This document shows positions 1 to 10,719 of a DNA stretch of 64,000 nt, piece after piece (position 1 is the first letter of the stretch; each line of letters opens with the position of its first letter). The DNA comes from Cryptomeria japonica (Eukaryota > Streptophyta > Pinopsida > Cupressales > Cupressaceae), in contig NC_081415.1 in NCBI RefSeq assembly GCF_030272615.1, positions 375,301,392 through 375,365,391 of the forward strand, read 5' to 3'. A program made the position numbers and the translations under genes. The notes under the pieces are model-generated. The model saw only the letters and a program-made list of their open reading frames with translations. It was not told the origin of the DNA and did not search any database.

Positions 1-1288
1 TGCTAAGATGAATTCCATCCAGCTTGTCCTTGCTATTGCTGCAACCCATCGTTGGGAAGTTCATCAGATGGATGTCAAGAGTGTATTTCTTCATGGTGAC
101 CTTCAGGAGGAAATCTATATGGAGCAGCCACAAGGGTTTGTTCAAGATCCTTCACTTGTGTGTCGACTTCGAAAGTCTCTCTATGGCCTCAAACAAGCTC
201 CTCAAGCTTGGTATGCCAAGATGGACTCTTTCCTTTTGACAGTTGGTTTTACTCGATGCCATTCTGATCCGAACATCTACATTCTACACCAGGATGATAC
301 TCTCACATTTCTAGTTCTCTATGTTGATGACTTGTTGATCACAAGGAGTCACTCATCCACCATCAAGGTAGTGAAAACTACTCTACATGATAGATTTTTG
401 ATGTCAGACTTGGGTCTTCTACATTACTTCTTGGGAATTGAGATTACTCAATCTTCTTCAGGCATCTTCCTTGGACAACCCAAGTATGCACTCGATATGC
501 TCTTTAGATTTTGCATGGTTGATTGTAAGCCTACACCTACTCCTTTTTTGTCTGGGGTCAAACTTGAGGCTAAGTGCTCTTCACCCTTGGTTGATAGCAC
601 CTTATATCGATAAATTGTTGGGAGCCTCATCTACTTGACTCATACGAGACCTGACATTTCATATGCAGTGGGCATGGTCTCTAGATTCATGCAGAAGCCA
701 CATGAGTTGCATTGGAAAGCAGCTAAGTGGATTCTCCACTACATTCAAGGTACTCACCACAATTATGGAATTCAGTATGCAGCAGGCATGGATATTGACT
801 TGGTGGGATGTATGGATTCTGATTGGGCGGGTGATTCTCAGGATCGTAAATCCACTTCAGGGTATTGCTTCTCACTTGGTTCTGGTCCAGTTTGTTGGTC
901 GAGTAAGAAGCAATCTGCAATTGCTCTTTCATCAACAGAGGTTGAGTATCGAGGGGCAGTTAATGCCACCACTGAGGCTATTTGGCTTCAGAATATTCTC
1001 ACTGAGTTTGGTATTCCAGTTAGGAAGCCTACTATCATCTTTTGTGATAATCAAAGTGCTATACAGATCTCAAGAAATCCAGTTCATCACCAGAGGATGA
1101 AACACATTCAGATACATATGCACTATATTCGGGAGCTCATTCAGGAAGGCATCATTGATCTTAAGTATTGTTCTACAACAGAGCAAACTGCGGACATCTT
1201 CACCAAACCCTTCACCAAAAGCAAGTTCCTTCATTTGCGATCTCTGCTTGGGATACAACAGGTGTCTACTTCAAGAGGGACTTCTTAG
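1..1288 (+). pseudogene. Ty1/copia pol, 3' part: reverse transcriptase (C-terminal part) and RNase H
   Basis: This is the end of a copia polyprotein that enters from outside the window. The first segment (from position 8) is the second half of the reverse transcriptase: an FLHGDL-type motif near the start, LYGLKQAPQAW, and the catalytic YVDD at about codon 105. From position 635 in the same frame comes the connection and RNase H domain, with TRPDISYAV, DSDWAGD, DRKSTSG, SSTEVEY, CDNQSA and a closing EQTADIFTK. One in-frame TAA at 611-613 separates the two halves; the family has a sense codon there, so a single base change explains it. There is no frameshift. The reading frame stops at 1288, about 150 bp before the polypurine tract, as usual for copia. 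The enzyme copies element RNA to DNA in virus-like particles; this copy is inactive as written. Confidence 0.93.
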
Positions 1289-1437
1289 TCCTTCTTTCTT
1301 TCTTTCTCTCCTTATTTAGGGGGGGGCTATTCCTCTTTTGGGGGGCTTCTTCTTTTGGGGGGGCTATCTATGTACATGGGTACCTAACATGGTTGCATTT
1401 GTCGGGACCCATATTTTCACCCACCTAAGCTACGCTT

Positions 1438-1446
1438 AAGGGGGGG
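1438..1446 (+). other. Polypurine tract of the copia element
   Basis: A purine run (aagggggg) lies directly before TGTTAG, the start of the 3' LTR. This is the plus-strand priming site. The stretch 1289-1437 between pol and this tract is noncoding and rich in short T and G runs (GGGGGG, CTTTTGGGG). Confidence 0.75.
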
Positions 1447-2091
1447 TGTTAGTGTAGGTTTTTTATTTTCCTTATGTTAGGGGGTATTTATTTTTTCCTA
1501 CACATATATTATTTAAGCTTGCTTAGGTTAATAGGAGTGGTTTATATGAGGACACGTGGTGAAATACTTCAGCTACATGTGTAACTCTCCACCTCACATG
1601 GGTAGTTGAGTTACACACCCTCTTTTGGCTTGTTGTGCCACCTCTCATAACCACTATTTTGTCATTTCCTAAGTGGGTTATGGGGTAGTTGGGTTTCACA
1701 CCCTCTTTTGGCCTTATGTGCCAACTTTCTCAACTCCTTTTTTGTCTTCATGTAAGGAGGTTATACCACATGTTTTGGCATTTACCAAGAAGTTAAAACC
1801 TCCCACTTTTTATGGGGAATAGGAGTTAATGCACCCTTGGATGTATATGCTTATATTTTTCTATATAATAAGCACTATACTCTCACCATCACAAGTCAAG
1901 TTAGTGGAGTGATAGCTCGGTGAGAGTCTTCTCCAAATTCTCTTATTTGTCTCTATTTCTCTCTCATATTGAAATTATCTTCATTTAGCTATTTTGATCT
2001 TCGATCATCCGTTGTGTGAGGAGTTGCATGTGATCTATGACCGACATCAGATCTTGGCTCGATTCTCACTTCTCGCAAAATCTCACACCAT
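1447..2091 (+). repeat. 3' LTR of the copia element
   Basis: It begins with TGTTAGTGTAGG right after the polypurine tract. A TATA-like region (tatataataagc, about 1862-1873) precedes a CT-rich leader, as expected for U3-R. The right end is placed near 2091 (..cacca) because the 147-bp satellite starts a few bases later. The 5' LTR is outside the window, so neither the exact end nor the TSD can be checked. The element appears to have inserted into, or next to, the satellite array. Confidence 0.7.
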
Positions 2092-2095
2092 TAGG

Positions 2096-5000
2096 AAACT
2101 TATCATACTCCCAAATCATCATTTTCAAGCTTGTGCTTCGTAAACGCAAGGTCTGAAGCATCAAAATGTGTGTTTGGAGGTAACACAAGCTTGAAAATGC
2201 AACTTTTGATTCTGAAGCGACGAACATCAAAGCGCGATTATAAAACTTATTGTACTCCCAAATCATCATTTTCAAGCTTGTGCTTCCTAAACGGAGGTTT
2301 TGAACCATCAAAATGTGTGTTTGGAGGTAACACAAGCTTAAAAATGCAAGTTCGTATTCTGAAACCGCGAACATCAAAGCATAATTATGAAACATTTTTT
2401 ACTCCCAAATCATCATTTTCAAGCTTGTGCTTCCTAAATGCAAGTTTTGAAGCATCAAAATATGTCTTTGGAGTTAACACAAGCTTGAAAATGCAATTTT
2501 TTATTTCGAAGCCACGAATATGAAAGTGTGATTATGAAACTTATCATACTCCCAAATCATCATTTTCAAGCTTGTGCTTCCTAAACACAAGTTTTGAAGC
2601 ATCAAAATGTGTGTTTGGAGGTAACACAAACCTGAAAAATGAAAGTTATAATTTTGAAGCCACGAACATATGAGCGCGATTATGAAACTTATGTTACTCC
2701 CAAATCATCATTTTCAAGCTTGTGCTTCCCTAAAGCAATGTTTGAAGCATCAAAATGTGTGTTTGGGGGTAACACAAGCTTAAAAATGCAAGTTCTTATT
2801 ATGAAGCCATGAACATGAAAGCGCTATTATGAAACTTATCATACTCCCAAATCATCATTTTCAAGTTTGTACTTCCTAAATACAAGTTTTGAAGCATCCA
2901 AATGTGTGTTTGGAGGTAACACACGCTTGAAAATGGAAGATCGGATTCCAAAGCCTCAAACATTAAAACAAGATAATGAAACTTATCATACTCCCAAATC
3001 ATCATTTTCAAGCTTGTGCTTCCTAAACACAAGTTTTGAAGCATCAAAATATTTGTTTGGAGGTAACACAAGCTTTAAAATACATGTTCTTATTCCAAAG
3101 CCATGAACATGAAAGCGCGATTATGAAACTTGTTGTACTCCCAAATCATCATTTTCAAGCTTGTGCTTCCCAAACACAAGTTTTGAAGCATCAAAATGTG
3201 TCTTTGGAGGTAACACAAGCTTGAAAATAAAAATTTTGATTCCAAAGGCACAAAGATGAAAGCATGATTATGAAACTTATCGTGCTGCCAAATCATTATT
3301 TTCAAGATTGTGCTTCCTAAATGCAAGTTTTGAAGCATCAAAATGTGTGTTTGGAGGTAACACAAGCTTGAAAATGTAAGTCCTCATTCTGAAGCTATGA
3401 ACATGAAAGCATGATTATGAAACTTACCGTACTCCCAAATCATTATTTTCAAGATTGTTCTTCCTAAACACAAGTTTTGAGGCATCAAAATATGTGTTTG
3501 GAGGCACAAAAATCTTGAAAATGCAAGTTCTTATCCCAAAGCCACAAATATGAAAGCATGATTATGAAACTTATTGTACTCCCAAATCATCATTTTCAAG
3601 CTTGTGCTTTCTGAACGCAAGTTTTGAAACATCAAAATGTGTGTTTGGAGGTAACACAAGCTTGAAAATGCAAATTCTAATTCTGAAGCCATGGACATTA
3701 AAGCATGATTATGAAACTTATCGTACTCCAAATAATCATTTTCAAGCTTGTGCTTCCTAAACACAAATCAAAATGTGTGTTTGGAGGTAACACAAGCTTA
3801 AAAATGCAAGTTCTGATTCCAAGGCCACATACATGAAAGCGCGATTATCAAACTTATCATACTCTCAAATCATTATTTTAGAGCTTTTGATTCCTAAACA
3901 CAAGTTTTGAAGCATAAAAATGTGTGTTTGGAGGTAACACAATCTTGAGAATGCAAGTTTTGATTCTGAAACCATGAACATGAAAGCGCAATTATGAAAC
4001 TTATCGTACTCCCAAATCATCATTTTCAAGAGTGTGCTTCCTAAACGCAAGTTTTGAAGCATCAAAAGTTTTGTTTGGAGGCAACACAAGCTTCAAAATG
4101 CAAGTTCTAATAGAAGTTTTGAAGCATCAAAATGTGTGTTTGGAGGCACAACAAGATCAAAAATACAAGTTTTGATTTCGAAGCAACGAACATGAAAGCG
4201 CGATTATGAAAATTATCGTACTCCCAAATCATCATTTTGAAGCTTGTGCTTGTTAAATGCAAGTTTTGAGGCATCAAAATTTGTGTTTGGAGGTAACACA
4301 AGCTTGAAAATGCAAGTTCTAATTTAGAGGCCATGTACATGAAATCAGAATTACGAAACTTACCGTACTCTCAAATCATCATTTTAGAGTTTATGCTTCC
4401 TAAATGGAAGTTTTGAAGCATAAAAATGAGTGTTTGGAGGTAACACAAGCTTGACATTACAAGTATTGATTCTGCAGCCACGAACATGAAAGCGCGGTTA
4501 TGGAACTTATCGTACTCCCAAATCATCATTTCCAAGTTTTTGCTTCCTAAACATAAGTTTTGAAGCATCAAAATTTGTGTTTGGAGGCAACACAAGATTG
4601 AAAATGCATATTTTGATTCTGAAGCCATGAACATGAAAGTGTGATTATGAAACTTATCATACTCCCAAATCATTATTTTCAAGCTTGTGCTTCTGAAACA
4701 CAAGTTATTAGGCATAAAAATGTGTGTTTGGAGGTAACACAAGTTTGAAAATGCAAGTTCTGATTTCGAAGCCATGAACATCGAAGCGCGATTATGAAAT
4801 TTATCGTACTCCCAAATAATCATTTTCAAGCTTTTTATTTCTAAATGAAAGTTTTGAAGCATAAAAATGTGTGTTTGGAGGCACAACATGCTTGAAAATG
4901 CAAGTTTTGATTCCGAAGCCATGAACATGAAAGCGCGATTATGAAACTTATCGTACTCCCAAACATCATTTTCAAGCTTGTGCTTGCTAAATGCAAGTTT

Positions 5001-5716
5001 TGAAGCATTAAAATGTGTGTTTGGAGGTAACACAAGCTTGAAAATGCAACTTTTGATTCAGAGGCCACGTACATGAAAGCGCGATTATGAAACTTACCGT
5101 ACTCCCAAATCATCATTTTAGAGCTTGTGCTTCCTGAATGCAAGTTTTGATGCATAAAAATGTGTGTTTGGAGGTAACACAAACTTGAAAATGCAAGTTT
5201 TGATTTCAATGCCATGAACATGAAATCGTGATTATGAAACTTATTATACTCTCAAATCATCATTTTCAAGTTTGTGCTTCCTTAACACAAGTTTTGTAGC
5301 ATCAAAATTTGTGTTTGGAAGCAACACAAGCTTCAAAATGCATGTTTTGATTCCAAAGCCACGTACATGAAATCATGATTATGAAACTTATCATACTCCC
5401 AAATCATTATTTTCAAGCTTGTGCTTCCTAAACGCAAGTTTTGAAGCAACAAAATGTATGTTTGGAGGTAACACAAGTTTGAAAATGCAAGTTCTGATTC
5501 CGAAGCCACAAACATGAAAGCGTGATTATGAAACTTCTCGTACTCCCAAATCATCACTTTCAAGATTGTTATTTCTAAAGGCAAGTTTTGAAGCATCGAA
5601 ATGTGTGTTTGGAGGCACAACAAGCTTGAAAATGCAAGTTCTTAATCTAAAGCCACGAACATGAAAGCACGATTATGAAACTAATCGTACTCCCAAATCA
5701 TCATTTTTAAGATTGT
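2096..5716. repeat. 147-bp tandem satellite, 25 monomers
   Basis: Using the word CCCAAATCAT as anchor, monomers start at 2110, 2257, 2404, 2551, 2699, 2846, 2993, 3140, 3287, 3434, 3581, about 3728, 3864, 4011, 4223, 4370, 4517, 4664, 4811, 4958, 5104, 5251, 5398, 5545 and 5692. Most steps are exactly 147 bp. Exceptions are 148, 146, a deletion step of about 136 (3728-3864) and a 212-bp step (4011-4223) that includes an extra 65-bp partial unit. Monomers differ by scattered substitutions. Each contains a foldback between CATTTTCAAGCTTGTG and CACAAGCTTGAAAATG. Because 147 is 49 codons, long open frames occur on both strands; I regard them as a by-product of the period and not as genes. Confidence 0.95.
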
Positions 5717-5950
5717 AATTTAGTTTAATCCACCCTTGCTCCGACTTCAACCATAAATCCTCCTCCTTCCTATGATCCCCACATGAAGGATGAACCCTTG
5801 AGAACCCATGAACGGGTAAAAGGGTTTATGGTAGCACTAGTGAGAATTGAACCGGAGTTGATGCGTAGCACTGGGATCATTATCCTAACACTACTCCTCA
5901 CGACTCGCCTTCACACCAACTTAGCTACACATACACCCTCATCCCCAGAC
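5716..5950 (-). mobile_element. Probable tRNA-derived SINE (boundaries approximate)
   Basis: On the minus strand there is a good Pol III A box (TAGCTAAGTTGG, about 5920-5931) and a B-box-like GGTTCAATTCTC (about 5846-5857). The boxes are about 74 bp apart, longer than in a plain tRNA. A weak direct repeat (catttttaag / catttttagg) flanks the segment at about 5702 and 5954. It lacks the tail shared by the two clear SINEs in this window, so it would be another family or a Pol III-like fragment. Confidence 0.5.
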
Positions 5951-5974
5951 CATTTTTAGGTGTATACACTTTTT

Positions 5975-6910
5975 ACCTTTTAAATAATTTTATTTTAACA
6001 TTTATTTAAAACAACTGATAATATTGTTTTAATAAGTGCTAAAATATAAATATTTATTTCTTTTTAAATTTTTCTTTTTATAATTTAATATAACTTTATT
6101 AAGGTTTTTAATAAAATAAACCCTCATAAAGTTATATTAAATATAAAGAATGAGTAAATGTAAAAAGAAAAAAAAAAAGAAAAAAGAAAGCTTACTAAAG
6201 CTTTCGGTCCCTTTATTTTAGGGCTCTATGCATAACTAGGTAAAGACTACTTTTTTTCTTTTTTTTTTGATTGGTAATGGGCCGAAGCCGATAAGGTGTA
6301 CATACCCTACCCCCTTTGGGATTTGAACTTGTGACCTCTCTTTTAAGAGCACAAGTTCTCCACCACTAGGCCAACTCGGGTTGTACATAACTAGGTAAAG
6401 ACTTAAAGTCTTTGACCTTGATCTTTTAAAATATGAAGTATTTTGTCTAAAAGAAATAAACAAAAGCCCATTGAAGCTTGACTCAGAGCATGCAAAAACA
6501 AGGTACTCAAATCCTAAAAAGCATTTTTGCATTCTTTCATTTGTATCATCTGTCTTCACCAAGAAGCCTATGGGTAGCCAACATGCACTCTATCATTGCC
6601 TCATCTGGAACTCGAGTTGGGACTACACAGGGTCTCTCGGGCTTCTTTGGCTTGGTATGAATGATCATCTTCTTCTTATCTTCATCTTTCTTTCTTATAT
6701 TGCTAACTTTGGGAAAAGATTTCTTGCAAAATCTATGTTGTGCTTACTTTCAGGGCTTCTAAATATATCTCTCATACATGCTTTTACTGCCTCTCAAATG
6801 TAATATTTTTGTTTCCTTTGTTCTATGCATGAAGACAATGATGAAAAATAAAACCCTAAATACACGTATCTTTCTTTCTTTTTCTTATATCACAGAAGCT
6901 CTTATTCTTT
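5975..6910 (+). repeat. Dispersed repeat, copy A
   Basis: An AT-rich segment whose left part (5979-6240, ending near the words ggtccctttattttaggg) recurs at 14308-14463 plus 16529-16624. Its middle (6425-6530, gaagtattttgt, cccattgaagcttgac) recurs at 20175-20280. Its right part (6640-6910, ggcttggtatg, ctctcatacatgctttt) recurs at 57328-57610. Copy A holds a SINE. It shows the uninterrupted state at the sites where copy B carries a Penelope-like element and a Mutator-like element. No function is apparent. Confidence 0.8.
6249..6386 (-). mobile_element. tRNA-derived SINE (short form) with 18-bp TSD
   Basis: Read on the minus strand it has an A box (TTGGCCTAGTGG), a B box (AGTTCAAATCCC), a body, the tail GGCTTCGGCCCATTACCAAT and an A-rich end. 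It is flanked by a perfect 18-bp duplication, cataactaggtaaagact, at 6231-6248 and 6387-6404. The 3' tail matches that of the SINE at 34239-34535. SINEs are Pol III transcripts moved by LINE machinery. Confidence 0.9.
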
Positions 6911-9900
6911 CAAAATCATGTGTATAAGTTTAGGGTTTCTAGATGAAACCCTAGATACACACATGGTTTTGACTGTTACAACCATGATTTATGCTTTATA
7001 TATCTCCAAGATTAATGGGTATGATGACCATGATATGTTTTGTAATTCCACTATTAGGGTTTTCTTTCTTATGAGCTGTTATTTTGTACCCTTGTATGGA
7101 CCGTTGTCATTGTGCTCTACTAAACAAGTTCATTATTCCCTTGATCCATTAATCATTTCATATGAATACTTATGTGTTTTTTTATACTATGACTGCGCTA
7201 TCATCACTATGAAAAACCCTTTTCCCTATGAGTTTAATTATCATTGTCTTCCAATGTAATGTTGCAGGTAATCATCTCAGAACTCAAGTGTGACTGAAAC
7301 AATCTTTTGTTATAGATTTGGCAGTCAATATAGCTTGAAAAGTTGCTTTGAATGCAAACCTTAGCCCTCATGCTATTGTCAAAACCCCTCTTATTTGTGA
7401 TTCTTGACACTTGAGACTACTTATTGTTTGTTTCTATGCAATCTACTATCAAACTATTTAGGTTTTGATCTAGGACTTTATCATTTAGAAACCTTGGATA
7501 TTGTGTTGATATTGCTCAAAAATAATAGACTGTGATACCTTGCTACTTTAGATCATTGTTTCTAATCTTTATCTATTTTGTGCATTGTTCATAAATGATT
7601 TAGGTATTGTCTTTGCTCTGCCAAAGAGCTGGGACTTTGCATCTTTTCCTTTCTACACGTGTTAATCATTTTCAATCTACCCTTTTGTGCCCTATACCCT
7701 ACCTAGCAATCTTGATTAGATCATCTGAAGACTTCTCTTAAGTGATGCACCTCTGGACTGTACTATGTGATCTCTATGGTTTGATATATATGTTATCTTC
7801 TTGGCATCTGATATCAATGTCTACTTCTTCAAATTTGTTCACTGTGATTTGATGATGGATTGGCTATCACAACCTTTGCATTTGTTGTCCTAGTAAGGCT
7901 TCTCTAATGGTTGAATCTCTATGGCTCATATCTATTCTAATGGGCAGTGATTTGTTGTATGCACTATATTTTGCCATTAAGACTCTTTCTTGTTCAGTGT
8001 CTTATTCACATATATCCTTTTTATTGATGTATTTTTGCTCTGACTATGATGTTGGTACTATCTTTTGAGCCTTTTTTGATATGGATGACTGTCATTCTCG
8101 TATCTCTGTGGTTTCATCCCTATCTTGAGGTTTCAAAATGATCAATATTTAGTCACAAATTCATTGTTTTAGGTACAACTATAACGACTTCTTTGAAGTT
8201 TAAATCTTTTCTTAGTGTATTTGCTTGGTGTGCTCTCCTTATGACTGTATTTGTCACCTTGTGTATTGCCTAAGGCTTTATATGAGCTATATCTTTTCTA
8301 ATCATTGTCATAAGCCTTTATAGGCTTTCGATGATGCTATGACTATGGATGCACTATTTACATATGATTGATGCTCACTGTCTTCCCTGAGTCCTCAAAA
8401 CTATGAAGTTTGAAGAGGGAATGCTATATGGAAGTCATCACTATCATTATAGGGTTATTACAAATGGATCTATCTTTTGTTTCTCTTAAGTCATCTCCAG
8501 CTCTTGCACTAGTCCTCTATAGGTTCTTTTATCCCTGCAATACTAAATGCTCTCTCACAATTTTTCACTGTATGATTGTGACTTCATGATTGTTAAGATA
8601 GTCATATAGAAACCATTGTTCTTTGTTCTTTTCCCTATTACCATCAATCTTCATGTTGTCATAATTGTGTTTTCATGGCTTCTCTATCTAGTGGATTAAA
8701 CCCTTTTGGTACTATGATTGTTGTGCTAAGGACAATGCTATATGTATTTCCTTTTGCTACACCTGCAACATCCTTTATAATTTTTGTGGCATTCATGGTA
8801 TGTATATCTTGGCATTATGACTATGACCTTTGTCACTGTCCCTTTCATTGCGAATACCACAAGCTCACTATTAAGCTTTATTGTTCTTTCCTTGTGACTC
8901 CTTCCATTTCTCTTTTACCACACTCTGAAGCTTGACATGCCTCATGACCTTTGTTCTCTATCTTGACTATTAAAAGGAGTTGAATTCAAGATATATAATA
9001 CATTATTTTGGATGTGGAATAATACTTTCAGAGTTTCTATGACTATCCTCATAGTCCATGGCTTTATTATTTGCAGTTGTTATGGCCTTTGTTCATATGC
9101 CTCTATGATTGCTCTATTTCCTATGCATGAAGTTATTGCCATTTCTTCATAGTTGTCCTTTTGTTATTGGGTGCTTTGATCCTTGTTGACTGCAACTTGT
9201 CTTTATGATCACTATCCTTTACAAGATCAATACCATATATTACAGAGGACTCTCCTCTTGACTATAACACTCTCTTTATGACTATAGGATTGTATCTCTT
9301 GCTAGTGTGTTGATGTGACCTTGTGCCACTACTACAACAAAGAAGTAGTGTCTTAATACTTCATTGCTTCTTCATTCACTTTTCTAAGCTTGATACATCA
9401 TGATAGTCCTGTTAACCAATTCTCTATAATGAGACCCTATTAGGGTTTCCTAGCCTTCTAACATGTCATGATGGTTCCATTGGAGACCGACATGTCATTT
9501 ATAACAATGATCTTGAAAGTTCACTGTAGTGAATGACAAGCCCCTGTTCACTGAAGCTATTCACATGTTAGCATGTTGGGCTCAACCCTTGTAGGAGCCT
9601 AATTTTACACCATATGTTTAAACATGGAATATTATAATGAACTTGTACCTGCACAATTAATAAACAAGTTAGCAAGATAAATGCATCTTTTGGTCTCATG
9701 ATAAGATGCCTCAGTGATAGATTATTTTCAACTTCTTTATCATGCATCTGATATCTGTTTGATCAATATGGCATATGCGATGCACTATATTATATTAGTA
9801 GAAACATATAAAGTCTCATAACCAGAGCTCTAACCCTTCTCTCTCATCATTTTTAGGTTCAGTTGAAGATCGAGAGCAAGAGAAGATGACAACTTTGAAG

Positions 9901-10700
9901 ACTATCTGAAGATTAATCATTGGGCAATGATAACTATGTTTCCCTTATTTGTTCTCTTCTTCTTTATTTAGATATATAGTACTTTTCATATGTCATATGT
10001 TGGTTCAGCTACTCCCACAGCTTATGTGGGACTTCTAAACACTTTTTTTTCTTCAAAGAATGAAATGAAACTACTTTTTGCAATATTTTATGTACTTTAA
10101 TAATGAAATGGAAAAGAACAACAATACTTATGCATTTTTGAATTTTTTTTGTTATGTTCATGCATAATAAATTTGAAACTTATTGAAATATTCATTTCAA
10201 ATATGATCAAAAAATCAATGAATAAATGTACCTTTCACCATCAATGACTACTCCAACTCTGCCAATTTGGGTTGTGTGCGAAAATTGGTAACATTTCTGG
10301 CGATTTATGCGGGATGCTTGGCTGCTAAGTATGCCAGATCAGTTGCCTTAACCATCCATCGGGCATGGAGTCAATCTTTGATCTTTCTTAATTTTGAAAA
10401 ACTATAACTTAGTTGTTTGAAGCATTACCAAAACAAAACTGAAAGCAAATTATCATAACTTTGTTTAAGACAGAGTCAGAGAACATGTGCACTTATTGAA
10501 AACTGAAAACTGAAACTGAAAACTGAAAACTGAAACTGAAATCTGAAAAGTGCAAGGAGCACTTATTGAAATGTGCAAGCTACTCTACCCTATCCTAACC
10601 AAGAGTGAATCTTTCTCAAACAAAGCCATTCACTGGCTGGTTGAAATAGCTTCCATCTCTTCCCAACTTTGAATGCTTCAAAACTTTATGAACAATTGAT
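6911..10700. other. Unassigned 3.8-kb stretch, no recognisable gene
   Basis: There is no open frame longer than 113 codons and none resembles a known family. The plus strand is T-rich. The words TATGACT and TATGATTG recur about a dozen times between 7190 and 9290. Splice-like sites are present (ttgcag at 7262-7267, tttttag before 9856) but do not join into a reading frame. A short stutter of AACTGAAA units lies at 10498-10548. The stretch could be old retroelement DNA or a noncoding transcript; I cannot tell which. Confidence 0.5.
10498..10548. repeat. Short AACTGAAA-type stutter
   Basis: About six imperfect copies of (a)aaactg lie in a row. The flanking words cacttattgaaa occur on both sides (about 10491 and 10560), which suggests a small local duplication. 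Confidence 0.7.
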
Positions 10701-10719
10701 AAAAGATGAAGAGTAAATA

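Noticed and set aside
2066-5623. About nine minus-strand and several plus-strand ORFs of 60-220 codons as a gene family
   Set aside because: They repeat every 49 codons with the satellite, start and stop at random points in the monomer and match no known protein.
2110-5700. CRISPR-like array
   Set aside because: The repeats are head-to-tail 147-bp monomers without unique spacers, and the sequence is a plant nuclear genome.
10300-10375. Possible tRNA or SINE head on the minus strand (TGGTTAAGGCAACTGATCT)
   Set aside because: The A-box-like word is present but no B box follows at a suitable distance and no cloverleaf could be drawn.
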